Made by a program: the position numbers and the translations under genes. 64,000 nt of DNA from Phycisphaerae bacterium RAS1 (GTDB lineage: Bacteria > Planctomycetota > Phycisphaerae > UBA1845 > Fen-1342): assembly GCA_007859745.1 (NCBI GenBank), contig SMLU01000001.1:620001-684000 (forward strand), given 5' to 3'. Of the stretch, positions 26,008 through 34,170 are shown piece after piece. The stretch's first letter is position 1, and the number at the start of each line of letters is the position of its first letter. The notes below the pieces were generated by a model. It had not been told where the DNA came from. It worked only from the letters and a program-made list of their open reading frames with translations, and made no database searches.

Positions 26008-28023
26008 TTATCGTCCCGGAGGCTTGGCAGGGGGCGCGGCGGCGTCCGGCGGAGGCGCCGGCGGTTCGCCGAGCTTCACCTTGAAGGAGAACTCGATTCG
26101 CCAGTCCGTCGCGGTCGACTCGCCGGTGACCGGGTCGGTCAGTTCGGATGCCTTCGGATCGGTCGAGGACGGAGCGCCCGGGCTTCCAAAGCCGCCGCCG
26201 CCGCTTCCCGTCGGCCGCGAAAACTGCTCGAACCGCGGGTTCGAGATGTAGGCTACGGACTTCTCTTCGGGCGGAGGCTCGGGCATGAAGAACCCGCGGC
26301 CCGGCTGCTTCGCCAGGCGCCGCAGGTTGGCATAGAACTCCTCGGTAATGACCGACGCGGCCTCTGGCGGCGTCTGGCCGTAAAGCAGCCGCGCGACGAC
26401 GTTTACGGTAAAGCCGGGGTTGCTGCCGGCTTCCTTTGGCTTTCCAGTGACGCTCATCCCCGCCGGGCCGCCCGAGCCGGTCTTGCCGAATTCGGCGGTT
26501 TCAACGTCGCTGACGAAGTCGATCTGTACCGACTCGAACATCATCTGTTTGCGTTGGGTTCGCGCCAGGCGGCCCGGGTCGGACTGAATCAGCTTTTTCA
26601 GTTCCTCGGGGCCGCGGACGTCTTTCAGCCGCGCGTCCGTTTCGGGCATGGCCTCGTTCAGCAGGGCGATCACGTTGGGCACCAGCCGCTTCTCTTTCTG
26701 AATATCAAGCAGCTTGTTGATGTCGTCCATCTTGGCGCCCGTGTCCTGCTGCGTGGCGCGGTACTTGTTCTGCAGGTCGCGCGCGTTTCGCTTGATGCTC
26801 TCGACCCGCTCGCGCGTGGCGCTGTTGCCGGCCAGCGCCTGCCGGTCCATGACCGTTCGTGCGTACGGGCACAGCGCCGCCGCCGCCAGGCACGCCGCCG
26901 CGATCGCGAACCAGGGCTGTTTCTTTTTCCAGACGGCGATGCGGGCCAGCTCCGGCGGCAGCAGCGAGGCCTTGATCGTCCCCAGCCCCAGCCCCTGAAC
27001 CGCCAGCCCGTAGGCCGCGCCTAGCGTCAGAACGTTGGCCGCGAATTGCTCCGCATCGACGCCTTCGGCCGCAACGAGCTTCTCAAACTGCTCCATTCGC
27101 AGCACGCCGCCGCTGATCGTCAGGTTGTTTTCCAGGTACTTCTGCAATCCCGGCAGCAGGAAGGCGTTGCCGACCGCCACGACCTGCTTAAGCTCGACTT
27201 CGCGGTGCGTCGAGCTGTAGAAGCCGATCGAGCGCTGGATTTCAGCCACCAGGTCGGCGAAGACCGGCCGCATGGCCTGGAAGATCTGCCGGGCGTACTT
27301 GCTGCTGGCGGCCTGACGTTTGAGCGTTTCGGCCTTGGCGAAGGGCAACTTGAACGCGCGGACCAGCGTCTCCGTGAAGGAGTTGCCGCCCAGGGGGATG
27401 TTTCGCGTCCAGGCGCTGCTCGGCTCCACAATGATGAGGTCAGTGTTCTGGGCGCCGACGTCGATGAGCACCACCGCCCCGCCCGTCAGCTTGTCGCCCA
27501 GCTCGAACCGGCAGAAGTTGTAGAGGGCCGAGGGAATGGTCTGCACCGCGACAGGCGCGACCTTCACTGCCGAGTAGTAGTCGATCTGCTTGCGGATCAG
27601 GTCCTTGCGCATCGCGAAGATCCCGACCTCGACCTCGGGCGAATTCGGGTTCGCAAAGGTCTGGAAGTCCCAGACCACGTCTTCCATGTCGAACGGAATC
27701 TGCTGGCTGGCCTCGTACTGCACCAGGTCGTTGATCTTCTTGGGATCAGCCGGCGGGAGCTTGCAGAAGCGCGCGAACGTCTGCTGACCGGGCACGCCGA
27801 TGACGAAGCGATCGCCCTGGCACTGGTTGCGGGAGACGAACTTGTCGAGCGCGGCCTTGATCAGCTCCTCCGGCTCGGCGTCCGGCTGCGAGAGGATTTT
27901 GGCGTGCTCGATCACGTCGAAGGCGACGGCTTCGAGGCGTCCGTCGCCAGCGGGGCGGACCTTGACGGCCTTCAGGGCACACTGCCCGATCTCAATTCCC
28001 CAGATCGCCTGGCTGCCAGCCAT
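26008..28023 (-). CDS. pilM: PilM-PilN fusion, type IV pilus/type II secretion inner-membrane platform
   Basis: 671 residues. Residues 1-350 are a PilM actin-like domain: IWGIEIGQCALKAV (phosphate 1 loop), VVLIDVGAQNTDLIIVE (phosphate 2 loop), FAKAETLKRQAAS, and VVAVGNAFLLPGLQKYLENN. A PilN-like part follows: KASLLPPELAR at about 351-361, matching the INLLP-type cytoplasmic tag that PilM binds in other systems, then a membrane helix (about 369-388), a coiled coil, and a periplasmic domain to about 655. The end is Pro-rich. In most bacteria pilM and pilN are separate; here the tag and its receptor are one chain. GAGGAG lies upstream of ATG 28023. It is the first gene of the operon. Confidence 0.88.
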   Translation of the reverse strand: MAGSQAIWGIEIGQCALKAVKVRPAGDGRLEAVAFDVIEHAKILSQPDAEPEELIKAALDKFVSRNQCQGDRFVIGVPGQQTFARFCKLPPADPKKINDLVQYEASQQIPFDMEDVVWDFQTFANPNSPEVEVGIFAMRKDLIRKQIDYYSAVKVAPVAVQTIPSALYNFCRFELGDKLTGGAVVLIDVGAQNTDLIIVEPSSAWTRNIPLGGNSFTETLVRAFKLPFAKAETLKRQAASSKYARQIFQAMRPVFADLVAEIQRSIGFYSSTHREVELKQVVAVGNAFLLPGLQKYLENNLTISGGVLRMEQFEKLVAAEGVDAEQFAANVLTLGAAYGLAVQGLGLGTIKASLLPPELARIAVWKKKQPWFAIAAACLAAAALCPYARTVMDRQALAGNSATRERVESIKRNARDLQNKYRATQQDTGAKMDDINKLLDIQKEKRLVPNVIALLNEAMPETDARLKDVRGPEELKKLIQSDPGRLARTQRKQMMFESVQIDFVSDVETAEFGKTGSGGPAGMSVTGKPKEAGSNPGFTVNVVARLLYGQTPPEAASVITEEFYANLRRLAKQPGRGFFMPEPPPEEKSVAYISNPRFEQFSRPTGSGGGGFGSPGAPSSTDPKASELTDPVTGESTATDWRIEFSFKVKLGEPPAPPPDAAAPPAKPPGR

Positions 28024-28261
28024 CGGGTGAACTCCTCACTGGCGTGTCGCCGAATTCAGGAGGGTCGAAGGCGCGGTGATTCCATCGCCGGCACGCCCAT
28101 CCAGCCCCGCAAATCCTGTCCGCGCCGGCCGGCCGAGCTTCTGGCGCGGCGTTACGGCCACGTAACCTATCTGTTTTGGCGTCCATGTCAAACCAAGGCG
28201 TGCACGCAGGCTCAGCGGGATTAGACGGCGGCGGTCCGTGAAGGTTCCCGGGGGATCGACA

Positions 28262-29401
28262 CTAACGCGCGGAGACCGGTTGGGCCGGACGCAGCTCCAG
28301 CATCCGCTCCAGCGCGATTCTCGACCAGCGGCGGGTTTCCTCATCGACGCGGATCGGGTTGACCACCTCGCCCTGCGCGAGCCGATCCAGCACCCAGTGC
28401 AGGTGGGTCAGGTCGATGCGGTACATGGTCGAGCATAGGCACTGGATCCCCGCCAGCGAACGCACCTGCTTGTTCGGGCAGGTCGCGGCCAGGCGGCGGA
28501 TCAGGTGCACTTCCGTGCCCACCGCCCAATAGGTCTGCGGCGGGGCCTCGCGAACGGTCTTGATGATGTACTCCGTGCTGCCCACGAGGTCGGCCTTCTG
28601 CACCACCTCCCAGGAACATTCCGGGTGAACCAGGATCGTGTACGCATCGGGCAGGGCGCGGATCGTCTCAATCTGCCTCGTGTTGAAGAGCTGATGAACC
28701 GAGCAGTGCCCTTTCCACAGGATGAACCGCGCCTTCCGCACCTGCTCAGGCGTCAGTCCGCCTTCCGGTTGGCGCGGGTCGAAGACGACCATGCTCTCCA
28801 GCGGCCAGCCGAGGGCGTACGCCGTATTGCGGCCCAGGTGCTGGTCGGGAAGGAAGACGATTTTGTGCCCGGTGTCCGGTGCGTCCCCCGGCGTCGCGCC
28901 GTGCAGCGCCCATTCGAGCACCATCCTGGCGTTCGAGCTGGTGCAGCAGGCCCCGTCCTGCCGCCCTACGAACGCCTTCACCGCCGCCGATGAGTTCACG
29001 TACGTAATCGGCGTCAGCGGCGCGTCGGCGTGCTCGCTCAGGAACGGCCAGCAGCTCTCCACCTGGTCGATCTGGGCCATGTCCGCCATGCTGCATCCGG
29101 CCGACAGGTCCGGCAGGATCACCTGCTGTCGCTGGCTGGTCAGGATGTCGGCCGATTCCGCCATGAAATGCACGCCGCAAAATACGATGTACTCCGCGTC
29201 GGTCTGCTGGGCGGCCAAGAGCGAGAGTTTCAAGCTGTCGCCGGTGAAATCGGCGAACTGGATGACCTCGTCCTGCTGGTAGTGGTGGCCGAGAATGACC
29301 AGCCGATGGCCCATCTCGCGCTTGATGCGGCGGATTTCGTCGGCGCGCTGCTCATCGGTGAGGCGTGCGTATCGCGGCGGCAGCGGCGGCTGAAATAACA
29401 T
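28262..29401 (-). CDS. nadA: Quinolinate synthase A (NadA)
   Basis: 379 residues from ATG 29401; the longer frame upstream is repeat DNA. It condenses iminoaspartate with dihydroxyacetone phosphate to quinolinate for NAD synthesis, using a [4Fe-4S] cluster. Family motifs: LVILGHHYQQDEVIQFADFTGDS, VFCGVHFMAESADIL with the first cluster cysteine, YVNSSAAVKA, FLPDQHLGRNTAY, and HPECSWEVVQKAD with the second. The third lies in GIQCLCSTMYRIDLTHL. No nadB or nadC is next to it. The 238-base gap to pilM and the repeat on the other side suggest independent transcription. Confidence 0.96.
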   Translation of the reverse strand: MLFQPPLPPRYARLTDEQRADEIRRIKREMGHRLVILGHHYQQDEVIQFADFTGDSLKLSLLAAQQTDAEYIVFCGVHFMAESADILTSQRQQVILPDLSAGCSMADMAQIDQVESCWPFLSEHADAPLTPITYVNSSAAVKAFVGRQDGACCTSSNARMVLEWALHGATPGDAPDTGHKIVFLPDQHLGRNTAYALGWPLESMVVFDPRQPEGGLTPEQVRKARFILWKGHCSVHQLFNTRQIETIRALPDAYTILVHPECSWEVVQKADLVGSTEYIIKTVREAPPQTYWAVGTEVHLIRRLAATCPNKQVRSLAGIQCLCSTMYRIDLTHLHWVLDRLAQGEVVNPIRVDEETRRWSRIALERMLELRPAQPVSAR

Positions 29402-29476
29402 ACGGACATCGCTCCAGCGGTAGTCTGGTACGCGATTGTAGAGCGTGGAGTTCGGCGCGGCACGGGCAGGCCCGCG

Positions 29477-29506
29477 GGGACGGGCGAGACGCCCGTCCCA
29501 CCCGGA
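29477..29506. repeat. Palindromic family D, half unit
   Basis: GGACGGGCGAGACGCCCGTC followed by CCACCC, the hairpin of family D (also at 14779, 54872, 59239 and 63014). It lies in the divergent space upstream of nadA. Confidence 0.7.
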
Positions 29507-29600
29507 TGTTGATAAACTCACTCGCCCGCACCCGCAATCGCCGGCGCGGGCGAGTGGCTAACCCAACTGGCTGCGGCCGTCAGCGCGATGTGCGCGGACC

Positions 29601-32087
29601 CTACAGTTGCGACAGATCGACGGTAAACGTCGCCCTATCGCCGAGGTAGTCGACCGTCACACGCGTGCTGGCCGGCGTGCCGCCGGGGTACTCGAACGTG
29701 TAGACGCCGTGCGCCGTGCTGCCGCCCAGGCGCGTCTCGATGAACTCGGCGCCCGGCTGGCTGAGGACCGCGATGGGAGCCGGCGTCAGCGACACCGTCA
29801 CATCCGCGGCGTAAATCGGTGCATCGCCGAGTGCGTTGCCGAGCGAGACGACGACAACCAGCTGGTCGGTCACCGGCCGCATGAAGGTGACGATCACTTC
29901 GCGGTCGGTCAGCGACGCCTGCTGCGACACCGTTGTGAGCGTGGCGCCGGCGGGTGACAGGGCCGTGCCCATGCAGCGCACGGTCCAGGTATTCGTGCGG
30001 ACCACGCGATTCGCGTTGCAGGTGTCAATGATCTCGCCGCGGAATTCGAGATTCACGTCATACGTATCGCCCGCCGGCACCTCGGACAGGCCGGGGAAAT
30101 CGAAGCCGCGATAACGGCAGCCGGTGGCGCGGTTGGGCATGTCGTAGACATCGTTGGCGCCCAGGTCGCCGATCACGGTCGTGTCGCGATGGCCGTAGCG
30201 GCGGCAGGTGGCCCCATCCTGAACGCCGTCCTCCTGCCAGTTAACCGCATGAAGCGTTTCACCGACGCAGAGCGTGTGCGGCAGGTTGTTGCCGTTGTAG
30301 GTGAACGAGCCGCGGACGTACTGACGGTATTCGCAGCAGTCGCAGTTGTTCTGGAAGTCGGCATTCATGTTGAACGACTCGCCCACACGGCGGTTGCCGC
30401 TGGGGAGCGGGTTGTTGACGCAGCCGGAGCGATTGGCCGGCACGTTGAACGCCGTCACCTCGCACTTGCGGCACTTGCCGACCTCGAGCGCCTCGATGAA
30501 GTCATTGATGTCCAGGATATTGACGTCGCCGTCCTGGTTCGTGTCGTTGGCGCAGACGAAGTCGCAAGTCGGCCCGCCGCCGCCGAATTCTGCTTCCCAG
30601 GCTGATTGGCTGTTGAGCGCCGCGATGAAGAAATTGATGTCCAGGATGTTGATCAGGCCGTCGCAGTTCGAGTCGGCGCACAGTCCGCAGGGAATGCCCT
30701 TGTCGATTCGCAGGAACGCCTGCGGCGCCCCGAAGGCCGGGTTCGAGTTCAGATCGTTGCCGGCGTTGTCGCGCAGGTTGGCGAAGAAGTAGACCTTCAG
30801 GTCGTCGGTCAACTGCGTGTCGTTCGGCTCGAACGCCGAGAGCGTGTTGTTGCCGCGGCCGATGAAGACGTTGTCGTCGAACATGCCGTCGCCATCGAGG
30901 GCGATGGGGTCGTTCTCGCGGGCGAGAATGGTGTCGCCATTGAGGACCATCACCGTATCGCGGGCGGGATCGGCTTCATTGGTCGTGCCCACGAGAATCC
31001 AGTCGCCGGCGTTATTGCAGTCCAGCGCGAGGAACGTGCTGCCCCAAAGCTCGGTGCTGCTCGGCGTGATCGGGTCGCCGGTCTTGGCGAGAATCGCGCC
31101 GTTTCGGACGGCGTAGACGCCGCTGGGCGACAAAGCCCCGCGCGCGAACCAGTCGCCCGACGACGTGACGTCCGCAACGACGATGGTCGAGACAATCGCA
31201 GTCGTGGCCGGAATGGCGAAGCTTTCCTGAAGCACGGTCGCGCCGTCAAAGACCAGCACATCGTTGTTGGTGGTCATGCCGGTGGCGATTTCGCCGAGCA
31301 CGACCCAGTGCGCGCCGTCGGGCGACGTGTAGAAGCTGTTCGCGTCAAGCGTGGTCCACTGCCGCAGGACCGCGCCAAGGTCCGGCACGGAGTCCACGCC
31401 CGTCTGCTGGAACTTGGCGTGGTGATAGGAAATCGCCGGGCGACGCGACGTGTGAATCTGCAGGATGGTCGAATCCTGGCTGCCGAACGAGCCGCTGTTG
31501 AGCGGGTGGATCGAGCCGACCGAGTTGCCGACGGTCTCATCTCCGCTGGGGTTCGGCAACAGATCGACCATGCCGGTGTAAAGGTCGCCCATCTGCATGA
31601 CGATCGACGACGTCGTGCCGTTCCAGTAAATGACCTTTTGGAAGGTCGAAGCCGATCCGCCGCGGGCGCGAAGCGAATAGGCGAAATGATTGACATCGTT
31701 GAACCGCCCCACGCCGGAGCCGAAGAAGTCGATCAACTCGCCCGCCACGCCGCCCGGGACGGGCTGGCCTTCCTGCTGGAACGCCGTGCCGGTCAGACCG
31801 CCGCCCATGAGTACGATCGTCTCCAGCTCGCTGCCCTGCTGCGTGCGCCCGCTGAAGGCCCAGAGCGAGCCGTCGGGACTGAGGTAGAGGTTCTCCATCG
31901 CCCGGAAATTCGTCAGCGCCGGCATCCCGGCCAGGTCCTTGGCGCCCGGCACGATCGACGACGGATGCGTCGGAATCTTGGTGTAAATCACCTCGATCGG
32001 CCCGCCGGCCGCGAGGCCTGTGCTCGCCAACCCCGCCGCCGCGCAGGCGCCGGCGGCGAACCACCCCAATCGTCGTGGAAGCGTCAT
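29601..32087 (-). CDS. Large secreted protein with two internal dockerin-type repeats
   Basis: 828 residues from ATG 32087 (preceded by AAAGGGAAAG); a signal peptide runs to about LASTGLAAGG. Residues ~30-470 look like a repeated beta-propeller-type fold of the 'choice-of-anchor'/hypothetical secreted class: NLYLSPDGSLWAFSGRT, DANSFYTSPDGAHWVVLGEI, VADVTSSGDWFARGAL and LDCNNAGDWILVGTTNE recur at intervals. Two calcium repeats follow, CADSNCDGLINILDINFFIA and CANDTNQDGDVNILDINDFI, forming an internal dockerin-like unit. A Cys-rich domain (CRKCEVT...NNCDCCEYR) and a C-terminal beta domain close the protein. Unlike the other dockerin proteins, the repeats are not at the C-terminus. Function unknown. 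Confidence 0.8.
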   Translation of the reverse strand: MTLPRRLGWFAAGACAAAGLASTGLAAGGPIEVIYTKIPTHPSSIVPGAKDLAGMPALTNFRAMENLYLSPDGSLWAFSGRTQQGSELETIVLMGGGLTGTAFQQEGQPVPGGVAGELIDFFGSGVGRFNDVNHFAYSLRARGGSASTFQKVIYWNGTTSSIVMQMGDLYTGMVDLLPNPSGDETVGNSVGSIHPLNSGSFGSQDSTILQIHTSRRPAISYHHAKFQQTGVDSVPDLGAVLRQWTTLDANSFYTSPDGAHWVVLGEIATGMTTNNDVLVFDGATVLQESFAIPATTAIVSTIVVADVTSSGDWFARGALSPSGVYAVRNGAILAKTGDPITPSSTELWGSTFLALDCNNAGDWILVGTTNEADPARDTVMVLNGDTILARENDPIALDGDGMFDDNVFIGRGNNTLSAFEPNDTQLTDDLKVYFFANLRDNAGNDLNSNPAFGAPQAFLRIDKGIPCGLCADSNCDGLINILDINFFIAALNSQSAWEAEFGGGGPTCDFVCANDTNQDGDVNILDINDFIEALEVGKCRKCEVTAFNVPANRSGCVNNPLPSGNRRVGESFNMNADFQNNCDCCEYRQYVRGSFTYNGNNLPHTLCVGETLHAVNWQEDGVQDGATCRRYGHRDTTVIGDLGANDVYDMPNRATGCRYRGFDFPGLSEVPAGDTYDVNLEFRGEIIDTCNANRVVRTNTWTVRCMGTALSPAGATLTTVSQQASLTDREVIVTFMRPVTDQLVVVVSLGNALGDAPIYAADVTVSLTPAPIAVLSQPGAEFIETRLGGSTAHGVYTFEYPGGTPASTRVTVDYLGDRATFTVDLSQL

Positions 32088-32242
32088 GGTCTTTCCCTTT
32101 CCGCCCGGATTCGGGCACTGCGACACTCACCCCCACGCGCCCTGATGAACACCGGAGTTGAGTGTAGCCCCGCGCGGGGGGCCAATACAACCGGACTTGA
32201 GCTTGCAGAACCGGTCAAGATTGGGTGCCATGACGTGCCATG

Positions 32243-32306
32243 GGTGCCATGCGTGCCATGCCGACGGCCTTTGCGTCGGCATGCCCCCGCAAAAGCCGTG
32301 GGTATG
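32243..32306. repeat. Palindromic family F, copy 1
   Basis: GTGCCATGCCGACGGCCTTT GCGTCGGCATGCCCCCGC then AAAGCCGTGGG: paired hairpins. The same sequence, with one or two changes, is at 56264-56328. It fills most of the 247-base gap between the HD-GYP gene and the secreted protein gene. Confidence 0.8.
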
Positions 32307-32334
32307 GAACCGCGGCCCCCTGACGGCGAGTCAG

Positions 32335-33666
32335 CTACGGACCTATTTCCCGCGCGAGCGCTTCGACGACCTGCGGATCGAATTGCGTGCCGCTTCCGCG
32401 CCGCAGTTCCAGAAGTCCGTCTTCCTGCGAACAGGCCTTGCGATACGTGCGGTCTGACGTGAGCGAATCGTATGCGTCGGCGACGGAGATCAGCCGCGAC
32501 GCCAGCGGAATGTCCGCGCCGGACAACCCGGCCGGATAGCCGCGGCCGTCGAAGCGCTCATGATGATGCAGAATGGCCCGGGCCACGTCGGTCAGTTCGG
32601 CCACGTGCGACACGATCTCCGCGCCGATGTTCACGTGCTGCTTGACGAGCTCGTACTGCGCGGCGGTCAGCCGCTCGCAGCCGGCCAGGATCGTGTCGGG
32701 GATGCCGATCTTGCCAATGTCGTGCAGGATGCCGGCCAGTTCGATCTTCTGCAGCGCGTCGTCATCGCCGACGCCCAGCCGCCGCGCGGTCGAGACGCAC
32801 AGCCGCGCCACGCGCGCGGAGTGGTCGTGCGTGTAGTGGTCGCGGGCGTCGACCGCCCGCGCCAGGGCTCGGATCGTGCTTAACATCTGGCGCTTCATCG
32901 CCTCGTGCAGACGGCAGTTGTGAATGGCCGAGGCGCTGACCGACGCCAGTCCCTGCAGCAGTTGAAGGTCGCGGGCGGTGAAATCGCCGGCGTCGATCCG
33001 CTCCGTGGCCACCAGCACACCCAGCGTCTGGCCGCGCGCCGTCAGCGGAACATGCGCCAGCGGCACGGCGTTCTCGCCAAAGACCAGCGGGCTGTCGCTC
33101 ATCACCGGGCCGGCGGGGCCGTCGGTTCCGATGGGAATGGTCACATCCCGTGCTTCGACGGGCAATCCGCGCGACGCGACCACGCGCATGCAGCGGCGGT
33201 CTTCGTCAGCGACCAGCAGCGAGACGCGCCGACACTGCACCACGCGCGCGGTTTCGTCGACCAGCAGTTGGGCGATCTGCGGCGGGTGGATCGACTGGGC
33301 CAGCTCCGGCAGCAGGCCGTAGAGCAGATTCAACTCTTCGTACGTGCCCAGCAGCGCTTCCGAGAGATTGTCGACCGCCTCTTCACGGTCGATGGCGTGG
33401 TTGAGCACGCCGGCGATGACCTGTGCCGCGTCGCGGATTTCGCCCGGGCCGCAGCAGCGGATGCGACCGGCGGGACGTCCCTGGCTGTGAAGGGAGAGCT
33501 CCGAGAGCGTGCGATCGCCGGAAACGGCGTGCGGCGTTGAAGGTGTGAGCCGCAGCGCGGCGCCGCGCAACGCGGCCAGCCCGTGCAGGGCGGTATTCAG
33601 TCCCCCGCTCAGCGCGAAGTCCGCGACGGCCGCCGGAAGCTCTACCTGGATTTCGCCGCCGCGCAT
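32335..33666 (-). CDS. GAF-HD-GYP protein, putative cyclic-di-GMP phosphodiesterase
   Basis: 443 residues from the ATG at 33666, which overlaps the end of the receiver gene by 25 bases; longer starts would lie deeper inside that gene. An N-terminal region of about 110 residues is unassigned. A GAF domain covers about 120-250 (RRVSLLVADEDRRCMRVVASRGLP, FGENAVPLAHVPLTARGQTLGVLVA). The HD-GYP domain follows with intact catalytic features: HDHSARVARLC, GILHDIGKIGIPD (HD at about 315), HVNIGAEIV, and HHERFDGRGYPAGLSG (GYP at about 376). These proteins usually hydrolyse cyclic-di-GMP. It forms a unit with the receiver and the PilZ-kinase upstream and may be that pathway's output. Confidence 0.92.
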   Translation of the reverse strand: MRGGEIQVELPAAVADFALSGGLNTALHGLAALRGAALRLTPSTPHAVSGDRTLSELSLHSQGRPAGRIRCCGPGEIRDAAQVIAGVLNHAIDREEAVDNLSEALLGTYEELNLLYGLLPELAQSIHPPQIAQLLVDETARVVQCRRVSLLVADEDRRCMRVVASRGLPVEARDVTIPIGTDGPAGPVMSDSPLVFGENAVPLAHVPLTARGQTLGVLVATERIDAGDFTARDLQLLQGLASVSASAIHNCRLHEAMKRQMLSTIRALARAVDARDHYTHDHSARVARLCVSTARRLGVGDDDALQKIELAGILHDIGKIGIPDTILAGCERLTAAQYELVKQHVNIGAEIVSHVAELTDVARAILHHHERFDGRGYPAGLSGADIPLASRLISVADAYDSLTSDRTYRKACSQEDGLLELRRGSGTQFDPQVVEALAREIGP

Positions 33667-34034
33667 GGCGCGCCCTCCAGCATGGCCGCCACCCGTTCGC
33701 GCAGCTGGTTGGGGTCGAAGGGTTTGGCCATGACGACGGCGCCCCACATGTTCTGCGCGGCCTCGGCGTCCTGGGCCTGTCCCTTGGCCGTCAGGATCAC
33801 AATGGGCAGACCCGTGAGGCGCGGCTGGCGGCGCACCCAGGCCACCAACTCCAGTCCCGACATGCGCGGCATCATGACGTCCGTGATCAGCAGATCGGGC
33901 GTTTGATCCGTGAACCGCTGCTGGCCCTCGACGCCGTCGGCCGCGGTCACAATGACGCGCTCCGGGCCGCGCAGCAGGAAGCGCAACCCCTCGATCACAT
34001 GCCGCTCGTCATCGCATATTAGAATGCGTTTCAT
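33642..34034 (-). CDS. Single-domain response regulator
   Basis: 130 residues, one receiver domain. Acidic pocket in ILICDDERHV, phosphoacceptor aspartate in LLITDVMMPRMSG (about D52), Thr/Ser switch in VILTAKG, and conserved Lys in VMAKPFDPNQL. No output domain, so it acts through a partner. The overlap with the HD-GYP gene suggests that partner; the kinase gene 136 bases upstream is the likely phosphodonor. All three are transcribed in the same direction. Confidence 0.93.
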   Translation of the reverse strand: MKRILICDDERHVIEGLRFLLRGPERVIVTAADGVEGQQRFTDQTPDLLITDVMMPRMSGLELVAWVRRQPRLTGLPIVILTAKGQAQDAEAAQNMWGAVVMAKPFDPNQLRERVAAMLEGAPCAAAKSR

Positions 34035-34170
34035 TGCCGCCGCTCCAGTCTGGGGGATCGGCCTCCGGCCGGTCTGGGCGCTCCGGGACGAGATCGGCGG
34101 ACCGGCCGGAGACCGGTTCCCCCAAAAGACCCACTGCCCCGGAAACGACTGGGATTGACAGGAGACGTCG

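Noticed and set aside
24582-26084. 500-codon plus-strand frame opposite the PilO-like gene
   Set aside because: High-GC antisense shadow with no family motif; the minus-strand operon is well supported.
30606-32462. 618-codon plus-strand frame opposite the large secreted protein
   Set aside because: It crosses a palindrome and gene boundary and has no start signal; the minus frame has a signal peptide and calcium repeats.
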